The notes beneath the pieces were generated by a model. It searched no databases. It saw only the letters and a program-made list of their open reading frames with translations, and had not been told where the DNA came from. From positions 248,001 to 312,000 of the forward strand of contig NZ_JAHXPQ010000005.1 of assembly GCF_019391655.1 (NCBI RefSeq): a DNA stretch of 64,000 nucleotides, given 5' to 3'. A program made the translations under genes and the position numbers. Origin of the DNA: Mucilaginibacter rivuli. GTDB lineage: Bacteria; Bacteroidota; Bacteroidia; Sphingobacteriales; Sphingobacteriaceae. Below, piece by piece: positions 37,015-44,147 of this stretch; position 1 is the first letter of the stretch, and every line of letters starts with the position of its first letter.

Positions 37015-37475
37015 TGGCTATACTTAAACAAGGCGACAAAGCCCCGGATTTTACCGCGAATGATCAGAATGGCAAACAGGTTTCGTTAGCTGACTATAAA
37101 GGAAAAAATGTGATCCTATATTTTTACCCGAAGGATGATACCCCGGGTTGTACTGCCGAAGCCTGCAGTTTCAGGGATAACTACCAATCGTTAACGGCGC
37201 AGGGTTTTGCCGTGATAGGTGTAAGTACCGACAGCGAAAAATCGCACAAAAAATTTGAGACAAAATACAGCCTGCCATTTACCCTTATTGCCGATGAAGA
37301 TAAGGCAATAAATGAGGCCTATGGCGTTTGGGGCGAAAAGAACATGTATGGTAAAACCTATATGGGTACGGTGCGTACTACTTTTATTATTTCGCCGGCG
37401 GGTACTATTTCAAACATCATAACTAAGGTTGACAATGCAAATGCGACGCAGCAGGTGTTGGACTTGTTAGGTTAA
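37014..37475 (+). CDS. bcp: Thioredoxin-dependent thiol peroxidase (BCP/PrxQ)
   Basis: Protein of 153 residues that reduces hydroperoxides. It has KDDTPGCTAEACSFRD with the peroxidatic C46 and resolving C51, so it is an atypical 2-Cys PrxQ type. The catalytic Arg is in GTVRTTFIISPAG. The length is standard. The start codon overlaps the M23 stop by one base (TAATG), giving translational coupling in the FAH-M23-bcp operon. No functional link between the three products is obvious. A cluster of AATCATTCAA repeats begins right after the stop. Confidence 0.95.
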   Translation: MAILKQGDKAPDFTANDQNGKQVSLADYKGKNVILYFYPKDDTPGCTAEACSFRDNYQSLTAQGFAVIGVSTDSEKSHKKFETKYSLPFTLIADEDKAINEAYGVWGEKNMYGKTYMGTVRTTFIISPAGTISNIITKVDNANATQQVLDLLG

Positions 37476-37480
37476 TTTTT

Positions 37481-37555
37481 GATTTATTGAATGATTGATT
37501 TACTGATTAGCCAAATCAATCATTCAATAAATCGATCATTCAATCATTTCAAAAT
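37481..37555. repeat. Inverted repeat cluster left of eamA
   Basis: GATTTATTGAATGATTGA at 37481-37498 is repeated in inverted form at 37516-37533, and two further shorter AATCATTC units follow. The same unit recurs on the other side of the EamA gene. Confidence 0.8.
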
Positions 37556-37960
37556 AAGCACAAACGTACCGCCAATGATCATCAGCGCGCCTATTGCCGA
37601 TTTCCAGGTAACGGGTTCGTGCAGGAAGATTACGGCAAGTACGATAGCTATGGCAACGCTAAGCTTATCAACAGGTGCAACCTGCGATACCTCGCCAAGT
37701 TGCAGGGCCTTAAAGTAAAATATCCATGATAAACCTGTAGCGCATCCCGATAGTAACAGGAATATCCAGTTCTGTTTAGTGAGGCTTCCGATACTACCAG
37801 CGCTGCCTTTAAAAAACACAAATGCCCAGCCTAATACCAGTATAATAACAGTGCGTATAGCGGTTGCCAGGTCGGTATCTACATTTTTGATACCGATTTT
37901 AGCGAAAATGGCCGTAAGGGCCGCGAAAAAAGCTGATAGTAATGCGTATATCCACCACAT
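37544..37960 (-). CDS. EamA/DMT superfamily half-size transporter
   Basis: Protein of 138 residues with five membrane helices, a single EamA repeat (full-size proteins have two). It begins MWWIYALLSAFFAALTAIF and includes TAIRTVIILVLGWAFVFFK, WIFLLLSGCATGLSWIFYF, the motif VAPVDKLSVAIAIVLAVIFL and ALMIIGGTFVLI. Half-size members probably dimerise. The substrate is unknown. Both ends of the gene touch the same AT-rich repeat unit, so the gene sits in a repeat-bounded segment of about 590 bp. It is convergent with bcp and divergent from the sigma factor gene. Confidence 0.85.
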   Translation of the reverse strand: MWWIYALLSAFFAALTAIFAKIGIKNVDTDLATAIRTVIILVLGWAFVFFKGSAGSIGSLTKQNWIFLLLSGCATGLSWIFYFKALQLGEVSQVAPVDKLSVAIAIVLAVIFLHEPVTWKSAIGALMIIGGTFVLILK

Positions 37961-37980
37961 AAGTTATTTATTGAGTTAGT

Positions 37981-38078
37981 GATTTATTGAATGATTGAAT
38001 TAAAGAAGCAAAAACAACAAAGCGTATTAATAGTTTAGTAAATGTATCAAATCAATCATTCAGTAAATCAATCATTCA
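37981..38078. repeat. Inverted repeat cluster right of eamA
   Basis: GATTTATTGAATGATTGA at 37981-37998 is identical to the left copy. Its inverted form recurs at 38052-38069 with one mismatch, plus another partial unit. It lies upstream of the sigma factor gene. Confidence 0.8.
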
Positions 38079-38146
38079 AAACTGTATATTTACTGTAAAA
38101 TATAAATAGCTTTATATTCGTTTTATGCTAAAACCAAAATTGTTCA

Positions 38147-38701
38147 ATGTCTAACCAGGTTGAGGATTCGGAGATACTGGAAAAATTCCAGGATGTAAAA
38201 ACAAGGGACCTGGCGTTCAATATGCTGCTGAAAAAATATCAGCAAAAAATATATTGGCACATACGCCGTATGGTGATAGATCATGACGATGCCGATGACC
38301 TTGTACAGGATGTTTTTATAAAGGTATGGAAAAACCTGCCCGGCTTTAGGAGCGACGCGCAACTGTACACCTGGATGTACCGTATTGCTACTAACGAGTG
38401 CATTACCTTTTTGAACCGTAAAAAGCTTAAAAACAATGTTTCTTTTGATGATGTATCGAATGAGCTAACGGAAACATTGGCCGACTCTACCTATTTTGAT
38501 GGCGACAAAGCCCAGATGAAACTGCAAAAAGCCTTGCTAACGTTACCCGAAAAACAAAAGCTGGTTTTTAACATGAAGTACTATGACGATATGAAGTACG
38601 AAGAAATATCGGAAGTGCTGGGTACCAGCGTTGGTGCCTTAAAATCGTCCTTTCACCTGGCAGTAAAAAAAATTGAAGCGTATTTATTAGCAGAAGATTA
38701 G
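38147..38701 (+). CDS. ECF-type RNA polymerase sigma factor
   Basis: Protein of 184 residues with regions sigma2 and sigma4. Region 2: YWHIRRMVIDHDDADDLVQDVFIKVWKNL, with the typical DADDLVQDVF core. Region 4: LPEKQKLVFNMKYYDDMKYEEISEVLG, then LKSSFHLAVKKIEAYL. The following genes encode a membrane protein with cytosolic repeats and a periplasmic LTxxQ protein. That order (sigma, membrane regulator, periplasmic sensor) suggests an envelope-stress circuit. The regulon is unknown. I saw no clear own promoter box in the 70 bp after the upstream repeat cluster. Confidence 0.93.
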   Translation: MSNQVEDSEILEKFQDVKTRDLAFNMLLKKYQQKIYWHIRRMVIDHDDADDLVQDVFIKVWKNLPGFRSDAQLYTWMYRIATNECITFLNRKKLKNNVSFDDVSNELTETLADSTYFDGDKAQMKLQKALLTLPEKQKLVFNMKYYDDMKYEEISEVLGTSVGALKSSFHLAVKKIEAYLLAED

Positions 38702-38745
38702 ATTGGCTTTAAACCTTTTGCAAAAAAAAGTATCTATAAAGGATA

Positions 38746-39567
38746 ATGACAAACGAAGAGGAAGATAAAAAATGGATAGAGGAGTATCCGGTGCTGAAAC
38801 AGGTAAACCCTGTTAATGCATTTGGTGTACCCTCAGGCTATTTTACGGAGATGGAAGAGCAGGTAATGGGAGCCATTCGTTTACAGCAACTAAAAGGGGA
38901 TTCTGTTAACAATGGCTTTGCAACTCCCCTGAATTATTTTGATGAATTAACTCAAAATATTGAGAGCCGTATCGCGATAGATAAAGTATTGAGTAATGAC
39001 AATGCTTTTAAATTGCCCGAAAACTATTTTGATGACCTGTCGCAAAATATACAATCTCGCATTACTATTGAGAAAGCCCTTAATACAGAAAAAGTTTTTG
39101 ATGTACCGGAAAATTACTTTGAAGAGCTTAGCGGCAACATCCTATCGCGCATAGCGGTTGAAGAAACTGTAAATACCGAAAATATCTTCACAGTTCCCGA
39201 TGGTTATTTTGCCGGTCTGGAAAGCAGGATAATGGCTCAAACCACAGTTTCGGAAACGTTACAAACTGATAAAGAGCAACGCCAGGGTATTATTGTAAAA
39301 CTGCTGGTATCAAAGGCATTTAAATACGCATCGGCAGCATGTTTTGCATTGGTTGTGGGTAGCGCTATTTACATGAGCGAATTTAATAACCCGGTAGCCG
39401 AACATAACCGCAGCTTTTTGCACAAAGAAGTATCGAAAATGACAAAAGATGAATTAGAGCTATATTTGCAATTAAACAGCGATAATTCGACTATATTGGA
39501 TAATATAAATGTTGACGATGAGGGAGCAGCTTTACAGGATATAAAAGCTGAAGGCAAGGATAACTAA
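38746..39567 (+). CDS. Putative anti-sigma membrane protein with five F-VP-YF repeats
   Basis: Protein of 273 residues. Residues about 24-165 hold five tandem repeats of about 30 residues with YF at positions 32, 64, 94, 124 and 154. Examples are NAFKLPENYFDDLSQNIQSR and VFDVPENYFEELSGNILSR, and the last copy is degenerate after IFTVPDGYFAGL. A single membrane helix follows (about 190-210, YASAACFALVVGSAIYM), then an acidic tail of about 60 residues with LTxxx-like leucines (KDELELYLQL). So the repeats are cytosolic and the tail periplasmic. Single F-VP-YF motifs are common in Bacteroidota proteins next to ECF sigma factors; five in a row is unusual. It lies 44 bp downstream of the sigma gene. 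An anti-sigma role is inferred from context, and no zinc-finger motif is seen. Confidence 0.75.
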   Translation: MTNEEEDKKWIEEYPVLKQVNPVNAFGVPSGYFTEMEEQVMGAIRLQQLKGDSVNNGFATPLNYFDELTQNIESRIAIDKVLSNDNAFKLPENYFDDLSQNIQSRITIEKALNTEKVFDVPENYFEELSGNILSRIAVEETVNTENIFTVPDGYFAGLESRIMAQTTVSETLQTDKEQRQGIIVKLLVSKAFKYASAACFALVVGSAIYMSEFNNPVAEHNRSFLHKEVSKMTKDELELYLQLNSDNSTILDNINVDDEGAALQDIKAEGKDN

Positions 39568-39581
39568 CTATTGGTAATTTA

Positions 39582-40082
39582 ATGAAATACGCTTTTACAC
39601 TATTGTTTTTAATGACCGTTTATCAGGGCTTTGCCCAGGTAAGTGGCGACGGGCGTATACCAAAACAACACAATCCAAAAGCAGAGCAACGCAAAGTTGA
39701 CCATCCTTTCAGAGAAGCTAAAATTGCCGATAAACTGAAAAGGGCGCAGGATTACAAAGTTGCCTTTATGAACAAGCAACTTGATCTTACCCCTGCCCAA
39801 AACGAAAAGTTCTGGCCACTGTATAAACAATACCTTGATGAGCTTACCGCTGCACAGATAGAAAAAAGGCAGAACAACTTAAATCCGCAATCTAATAGTG
39901 CCGATAAGGCTGATGAAATTGATCTGAAGATAACTACGCTAAAGATAAAATACCGTGGAGAGTTTAGAAAGATATTACCTCCCGAAAAAGTTATTCAGTT
40001 ATATAAAAGCGAACAGGAATTTAACGACGAAGTTTTAAAAAGACTGCGTGGCGATAAAAAAGATGATCCTGCGAATGAATAA
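39582..40082 (+). CDS. Periplasmic LTxxQ (Spy/CpxP-like) helical protein
   Basis: Protein of 166 residues with a signal peptide (MKYAFTLLFLMTVYQGFAQ). The mature protein is highly charged and helical, with LDLTPAQNEKFWPLYKQYLD containing the LTxxQ motif of Spy/CpxP chaperones and metal-stress sensors. A second helix pair follows (LKIKYRGEFRKILPPEKVIQLYKSEQEF). It lies 14 bp after the repeat membrane protein, third in the sigma operon. It may sense periplasmic folding state or ligand and talk to the membrane protein tail; that link is inferred. A strong terminator follows. Confidence 0.82.
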   Translation: MKYAFTLLFLMTVYQGFAQVSGDGRIPKQHNPKAEQRKVDHPFREAKIADKLKRAQDYKVAFMNKQLDLTPAQNEKFWPLYKQYLDELTAAQIEKRQNNLNPQSNSADKADEIDLKITTLKIKYRGEFRKILPPEKVIQLYKSEQEFNDEVLKRLRGDKKDDPANE

Positions 40083-40100
40083 CAAGCAGTAATTAATAAC

Positions 40101-40130
40101 AAAGGCTTTTAACAATAGTTAAAAGCCTTT
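40101..40130 (+). terminator. Intrinsic terminator of the ECF sigma operon
   Basis: AAAGGCTTTTAAC and GTTAAAAGCCTTT form a 13-bp perfect stem with a 4-base loop, 18 bp after the last stop. The next gene has its promoter box directly behind it. Confidence 0.85.
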
Positions 40131-40132
40131 GT

Positions 40133-40140
40133 TATTTTTG
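40133..40140 (+). promoter_or_regulatory. -7 box for the class III aminotransferase gene
   Basis: TATTTTTG ends four bases before the ATG at 40145, so the mRNA would be leaderless. The upstream terminator hairpin occupies the space where a -33 element would lie. Confidence 0.5.
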
Positions 40141-40144
40141 TACC

Positions 40145-41338
40145 ATGGCAACCCTCAGGCAACTTTTCTTAAATCACAATGCGCAAACAACCCGTTTTCC
40201 GCTGTTATTAGAGTTTGAAAAAGCCAAAGGATGTTACCTGTACACCAGCGAAGGAAAGGCATCCCTGGATCTTATATCAGGCATTGGCGTTAGTAACATA
40301 GGCCACTCGCACCCAAAAGTAATAGAGGCCATAAAACAGCAGGCCGAAAAGTACATGCACCTAATGGTTTACGGCGAATATGTACAGGCACCACAAGTAC
40401 TTTTTGCCGAGAAATTAGCTTCACTCCTGCCACCATCTTTACAATCAACCTACTTTGTAAACTCAGGGGCCGAGGCTGTTGAGGGCGCATTAAAATTAGC
40501 TAAGCGCTATACCGGCCGCAGCGAGATCATTGCATTTAAAAACTCATATCATGGCAGTACACACGGCGCTTTAAGTGTAATGGGGAATGAAGAATATAAG
40601 CAAGCGTTTCGCCCGCTCCTCCCGGGCATACAATTTATCCGTTTTAACGAGCCGGCCGATCTGGAAAACATCACCACACAAACCGCATGTTTATTGATAG
40701 AACCGATACAGGGAGAAGCGGGTATAAGGGTGCCTGATATAGCTTACATGCAAGCCCTGCGCCAACGATGCACTGCAACCGGCACATTGCTGATATTTGA
40801 TGAAATACAGGCTGCATTTGGCCGTACAGGCAAGCTGTTTGGTTTTCAGCATTTTGATATTGTGCCCGATATATTGTTACTGGCAAAGGCGTTGGGTGGC
40901 GGCATGCCTGTTGGTGCTTTCATATCATCAAATGATATTATGGCTTCATTAACCGAAAACCCTATACTGGGGCATATTACTACATTTGGCGGGCACCCGG
41001 TATCATGCGCTGCAGGTATGGCTGCCTTAAATGTATTATTGGATGAAAACCTGGTTGATGCAGTAACCGAAAAGGAACTACTTTTCCGTAAGTTATTAGT
41101 TCACCCGGCCATTCGCGAGGTACGTGGCAAAGGCTTATTGTTAGCCGTTGAGCTAAAAGACTTTGATACCAATAAAAAGGTAATAGACCGGTGTATTGAG
41201 AACGGCATTATAACAGACTGGTTTTTACATTGCAGTAATTCCATGCGCATAGCCCCACCGCTAATTATCAGTACAGATGAGATTGTTACTGCTTGTAACG
41301 TTATCCTCGAGGCTATCAACCACTTTGAGGGTAAATAA
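40145..41338 (+). CDS. Class III (ornithine/acetylornithine-like) aminotransferase
   Basis: Protein of 397 residues, PLP-dependent. It has the N-terminal YLYTSEGKASLDLISGIGV, FVNSGAEAVEGALKLAKRYT (cofactor phosphate region), AFKNSYHGSTHGALSVMG, the LLIFDEIQAAFGRTGKLFG motif with the PLP-nitrogen aspartate, and LLLAKALGGGMPVGAFI with the Schiff-base lysine. Close families are acetylornithine, ornithine and 4-aminobutyrate aminotransferases. No arginine genes flank it, so the amino donor is unresolved. It is monocistronic. Confidence 0.9.
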   Translation: MATLRQLFLNHNAQTTRFPLLLEFEKAKGCYLYTSEGKASLDLISGIGVSNIGHSHPKVIEAIKQQAEKYMHLMVYGEYVQAPQVLFAEKLASLLPPSLQSTYFVNSGAEAVEGALKLAKRYTGRSEIIAFKNSYHGSTHGALSVMGNEEYKQAFRPLLPGIQFIRFNEPADLENITTQTACLLIEPIQGEAGIRVPDIAYMQALRQRCTATGTLLIFDEIQAAFGRTGKLFGFQHFDIVPDILLLAKALGGGMPVGAFISSNDIMASLTENPILGHITTFGGHPVSCAAGMAALNVLLDENLVDAVTEKELLFRKLLVHPAIREVRGKGLLLAVELKDFDTNKKVIDRCIENGIITDWFLHCSNSMRIAPPLIISTDEIVTACNVILEAINHFEGK

Positions 41339-41432
41339 TTTTCTTTATAATAATTATCAATTCTACATTTATATGATGCTTTTATGCCTCTGTAATAACT
41401 TAGTTACAGTTAATCAGCCGCTTGCAATAGTG

Positions 41433-41456
41433 TTAAACTTACACTTTTAAGTTTAA
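41433..41456. promoter_or_regulatory. Palindrome, possible operator
   Basis: TTAAACTTA and TAAGTTTAA flank a 6-base spacer, a perfect 9-bp inverted repeat in the region upstream of the 40-residue gene. Function is unknown. Confidence 0.35.
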
Positions 41457-41563
41457 ATCAATAATTCTGTAAACATTCTGTTTTAAATTTCACAACAAAT
41501 AAACGCTCCGTTTAACATACTGCTAAATTGTTCAACATGTTAACTATGTATTAAATTATCGTA

Positions 41564-41571
41564 TAAATTTG
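41564..41571 (+). promoter_or_regulatory. -7 box candidate for the 40-residue gene
   Basis: TAAATTTG matches TAnnTTTG and is 96 bp upstream of the ATG at 41668. Confidence 0.4.
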
Positions 41572-41667
41572 GTTTAACAGTTACAACATTCTCCGTATAA
41601 TTAACGTTAAAAGGAGATGTTTTAGATGTAGATGAGATACTAATTATTTAAAAGCCAAATTAAGCCA

Positions 41668-41790
41668 ATGCACCTGATCCTTATTGTTTCCCCCATTATT
41701 GCAATGAGCGTATTGATTACCTTATTTGCAGTGCAGTTACTGCCAAAAGAGAGAAAACAAACCGAGTCTTTGAGCCGTAACGAAGCCTGA
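41668..41790 (+). CDS. Small single-pass membrane protein, 40 residues
   Basis: Reading from the ATG at 41668 gives 40 residues. It begins MHLILIVSPIIAMSVLITLF, forming one hydrophobic helix of about 20 residues, and continues with a basic/polar tail (LPKERKQTESLSRNEA). The signs that it is real are its placement with its own terminator 34 bp after the stop, a -7 box about 96 bp upstream, a membrane helix followed by positive residues (consistent with a cytosolic tail), and no competing frame. I do not recognise it. A distant SD-like AAGGAGA lies 50 bp upstream, which is too far to serve this start. Confidence 0.5.
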   Translation: MHLILIVSPIIAMSVLITLFAVQLLPKERKQTESLSRNEA

Positions 41791-41823
41791 TCAACCCTAA
41801 CCAGGTTGCAGGTTAAAGAGTCT

Positions 41824-41854
41824 AATGCGCTATGCTAACATAGCGCATTTTTTA
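41824..41854. terminator. Intrinsic terminator after the 40-residue gene
   Basis: AATGCGCTATG and CATAGCGCATT form an 11-bp perfect stem with a 4-base loop and a run of T on the plus strand. It may also stop transcription from the convergent DUF58 gene. Confidence 0.88.
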
Positions 41855-41864
41855 TTGGCTTAGG

Positions 41865-42785
41865 TTAAGCCATTTTATTCCGCTTAATTAAATAAGCCTT
41901 CAAAATTTTATCGAAGCCGGCGTGAATGTTAGCATCAATGAGGTCGATATGGTATTGGGCGCACTTTAATTGCAGTTTTTGGCGCCATGAGTTTAAGGCT
42001 ACTAAGTAACCTGCCTTTATTTCGTTGGGATGCACACGCATCTCCTGCCCGCTCTCCAAATCCACAAAATGATATGGTCGGTTATCAAAATCAAAATCAA
42101 GTTCTTTCTTTTTATCGGTAACATTAAAAATGACTATCTCATGCTTATTGTGTTTCAGGTGCTGCAGGGCAGCAAACAAAGCATCTGCCTTTGTGTCATC
42201 CATCCCATTCTCCAGCATATCGCTAAACAGGATCACCATACTGCGTTGATGGATATCTTCGGCAATGTGGTGCAATACACCGGCAATATCAGTTTGCGTA
42301 TTCACCCTTGGCTGGTTGTACATTTTCTCCAACTCGGCAAACAAATAAAACAAGTGTGTACTTGTTGACCGCGCCCTGCTCAGCCAATCTACCCTATCCG
42401 AAAACAGGCAAAGTCCAAAGGCATCGCGCTGTTTTTTGAACAGGTACATCAATGCCGCAATGGCATATACCGAAAACTGGAGTTTACTTTGCCCCTTATC
42501 AGGATAGTTCATGGATGACGAGGTATCCAACAGCAAATAGCTGCGGAGGTTAGTTTCTTCCTCAAACTGCTTCACAAACATTTTCTCTGTTCGCGCAAGC
42601 AGTTTCCAATCCACATTCTTTACCGATTCGCCGCTGTTGTAAAGTCTGTGCTCAGCAAACTCTACCGAAAAGCCATGAAAAGGACTTTGGTGCAAACCCG
42701 TAATAAAGCCCTCAACAACCTGCCGCGCCAATAACTCAAGATTAGCTAACTGTTGTACTTCGCGGTTATTACTGAGTTGTGGCAT
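41865..42785 (-). CDS. DUF58 domain-containing protein
   Basis: Protein of 306 residues. It contains the family core FAEHRLYNSGESVKNVDWKL and the vWA-like segment YLLLDTSSSMNYPD, followed by IAGVLHHIAEDIHQRSMVILFSDML. The DxSxS metal-ion motif of von Willebrand factor A folds is present. DUF58 proteins are usually encoded beside MoxR AAA+ ATPases and vWA/BatA-type proteins; neither is found in the window, so its partners must lie elsewhere. It is cytosolic, with no signal peptide. The ATG at 42785 is the natural start. Confidence 0.9.
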   Translation of the reverse strand: MPQLSNNREVQQLANLELLARQVVEGFITGLHQSPFHGFSVEFAEHRLYNSGESVKNVDWKLLARTEKMFVKQFEEETNLRSYLLLDTSSSMNYPDKGQSKLQFSVYAIAALMYLFKKQRDAFGLCLFSDRVDWLSRARSTSTHLFYLFAELEKMYNQPRVNTQTDIAGVLHHIAEDIHQRSMVILFSDMLENGMDDTKADALFAALQHLKHNKHEIVIFNVTDKKKELDFDFDNRPYHFVDLESGQEMRVHPNEIKAGYLVALNSWRQKLQLKCAQYHIDLIDANIHAGFDKILKAYLIKRNKMA

Positions 42786-42910
42786 AAAACGAATTTAAGC
42801 GTTTTCAGGCATGGCGCAAAGCGCATAGCGTTATTTTTACGATGACGACTAAACCATCACTTGGGAAAACTTGGGTATAATACAAATTTTATATACCTCC
42901 AAAATCAACA

Positions 42911-42938
42911 AAAGCGTCCCGGAAACCCGAAACGCTTT
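42911..42938 (-). terminator. Probable terminator of trxA
   Basis: AAAGCGT and ACGCTTT form a 7-bp stem, and the minus strand continues with TGTTGATTTTG. It lies about 57 bp past the trxA stop. The T-run is imperfect. Confidence 0.55.
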
Positions 42939-42994
42939 CAATATATTCTTACGCTTTTCACGAGCCATAGCTTTAGCGACGGCTGAATGCGCGT

Positions 42995-43324
42995 TTATCC
43001 GAAACTCAACAATTGCTTATCCAGCTTTTGCGCCAATACCGATTTTGGTACAGCGCCAATTTGCTTATCAACAATTTCGCCGTTTTTAAAGTATAACAAC
43101 GCAGGGATGTTACGGATACCGTATTTCATTGATATACCAGGATTGTTATCTACGTTTACTTTACCTACAACAGCAGTGTCGGCATAGTCTTTTGCAATTT
43201 CTTCTACAACCGGGCCAACCATTCTACAAGGGCCACACCACTCTGCCCAAAAGTCGATCAATACCGGTTTGTCTGATTTTAATACCAACTCATCAAAGTT
43301 AGCATCGGTTATTTCTAAAGCCAT
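42995..43324 (-). CDS. trxA: Thioredoxin
   Basis: Protein of 109 residues. The redox site WAEWCGPCRM has C30 and C33 and sits after the central strand VLIDF. The cis-proline is in RNIPALLYF. It reduces disulfides in the cytosol and is the likely electron donor for the BCP peroxidase in this window. The length is standard and there is no signal peptide. A TATATTTG box lies 28 bp upstream. It stands alone. Confidence 0.96.
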   Translation of the reverse strand: MALEITDANFDELVLKSDKPVLIDFWAEWCGPCRMVGPVVEEIAKDYADTAVVGKVNVDNNPGISMKYGIRNIPALLYFKNGEIVDKQIGAVPKSVLAQKLDKQLLSFG

Positions 43325-43352
43325 GATATTCCTTGTTTTAATTTTTGTTTAA

Positions 43353-43360
43353 CAAATATA
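43353..43360 (-). promoter_or_regulatory. -7 box for trxA
   Basis: The minus strand reads TATATTTG, 28 bp before the ATG at 43324. Confidence 0.45.
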
Positions 43361-43462
43361 TACTATTCAAATCTCTTGCCGCAAATAGTTTAATGACAAG
43401 TTGACATTTATCAGACGAGTGAAGGGAAATATTGTTTTGGGATGATATTAGAGATTACCCGA

Positions 43463-43945
43463 TCAATTAAAAGTAACATCGGTGGTTACTACGCCGGGGT
43501 TCTCAATTTTAACCGCCTTCAAAAACCCGGCAACTTTTTTTCCAGGACTAACTTCAACACAAAACTCTTCACTGCCTGTAGTTTTTATCTCATACAAAAA
43601 CTTCTTTCTACCCACTTTTAATAAAACAGGTTGCAAAACAAGACTTGAAATGCTTTTTAAAGGAACAACTTGTTCTTCCTTTAAACTCCTGTCATCTATG
43701 TATAAGTTTTCGTCATCATACCAAAACACTATCTTGCCTTTATTGAAATTATAAATCACAAAAAACAGAACAATCAAGTGCACCAAACGCTGATTAACAA
43801 CCATCCACCACAAATCCGAATGATAAATAATGTGGTTAGTTAATCCATAGCTATCAAAAATTGGTAGCGAAACAAAACACCATGCTAATATGGCAATAAC
43901 CAAACTTGAAGATATCGCGTCATTTACAGAAAGCCGGGTACGCAT
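43463..43945 (-). CDS. Membrane protein of unknown function
   Basis: Protein of 160 residues. Two membrane helices lie in the first half (about 11-31, ISSSLVIAILAWCFVSLPIF, and 53-68, RLVHLIVLFFVIYNF). A cytosolic beta-rich domain of about 85 residues follows (KIVFWYDDENLYI, VPLKSISSLVLQPVLL), resembling the PH-like domains found in small bacterial membrane proteins. The fold is a guess; no family is recognised with certainty. It is placed between trxA and dnaE on the same strand, with spacers of about 138 and 200 bp, so probably separate units. Confidence 0.65.
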   Translation of the reverse strand: MRTRLSVNDAISSSLVIAILAWCFVSLPIFDSYGLTNHIIYHSDLWWMVVNQRLVHLIVLFFVIYNFNKGKIVFWYDDENLYIDDRSLKEEQVVPLKSISSLVLQPVLLKVGRKKFLYEIKTTGSEEFCVEVSPGKKVAGFLKAVKIENPGVVTTDVTFN

Positions 43946-44009
43946 GATTACGGTTTATAACACAAGATAAAAAAAGTCAACCAAATTGACATACAGAAAT
44001 TTTAAATAG

Positions 44010-44096
44010 GGCGTTGCCTGCGGCCCGCGCTATCCGTTACAACTCCTCGCCACTGATAGAAGTGGCTGCGGGGTTTTCACTACTATCGCTAACGCA
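44010..44096. repeat. Candidate intergenic repeat element with internal hairpin
   Basis: This GC-richer segment in an AT-rich spacer contains GCCACTGATAGAAGTGGC (a 6-bp perfect stem) between GCGCTATCCGTTACAACTCC and TTTTCACTACTATCGC. From memory, similar GCTATCCGTT and ACTATCGCTAACGC blocks recur in Sphingobacteriaceae genomes, but only one copy is seen here. It carries no open frame of note. Confidence 0.4.
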
Positions 44097-44122
44097 AATA
44101 GGTTTAATTACATCTTACATTC

Positions 44123-44147
44123 TTCCCTCCTTAGGGGTTAGAGGGCT
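44123..44147. repeat. Degenerate C/G-rich intergenic repeat, copy 3
   Basis: The minus strand reads AAGCCCTCTAACCCC then TAAGGAGGGAAG, a decayed version of the repeat at 21449-21472. It abuts the dnaE stop. Confidence 0.55.

Larger units (their letters stand above)
41339..41667. other. AT-rich intergenic region with a palindrome and a -7 box
   Basis: 329 bp. A 9-bp inverted repeat TTAAACTTA/TAAGTTTAA lies at 41433-41456, and a TAAATTTG box lies at 41564-41571. The rest is noncoding by eye. The box would give a leader of about 90 nt for the 40-residue gene. Confidence 0.5.

Noticed and set aside
37491..37718. 75-residue plus-strand frame
   Set aside because: It begins in the AATCATTC repeat cluster and continues antisense to the EamA gene.
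37481..38078. CRISPR array
   Set aside because: The repeated units are partly inverted, irregularly spaced and bracket a gene; there are no uniform spacers or cas genes.
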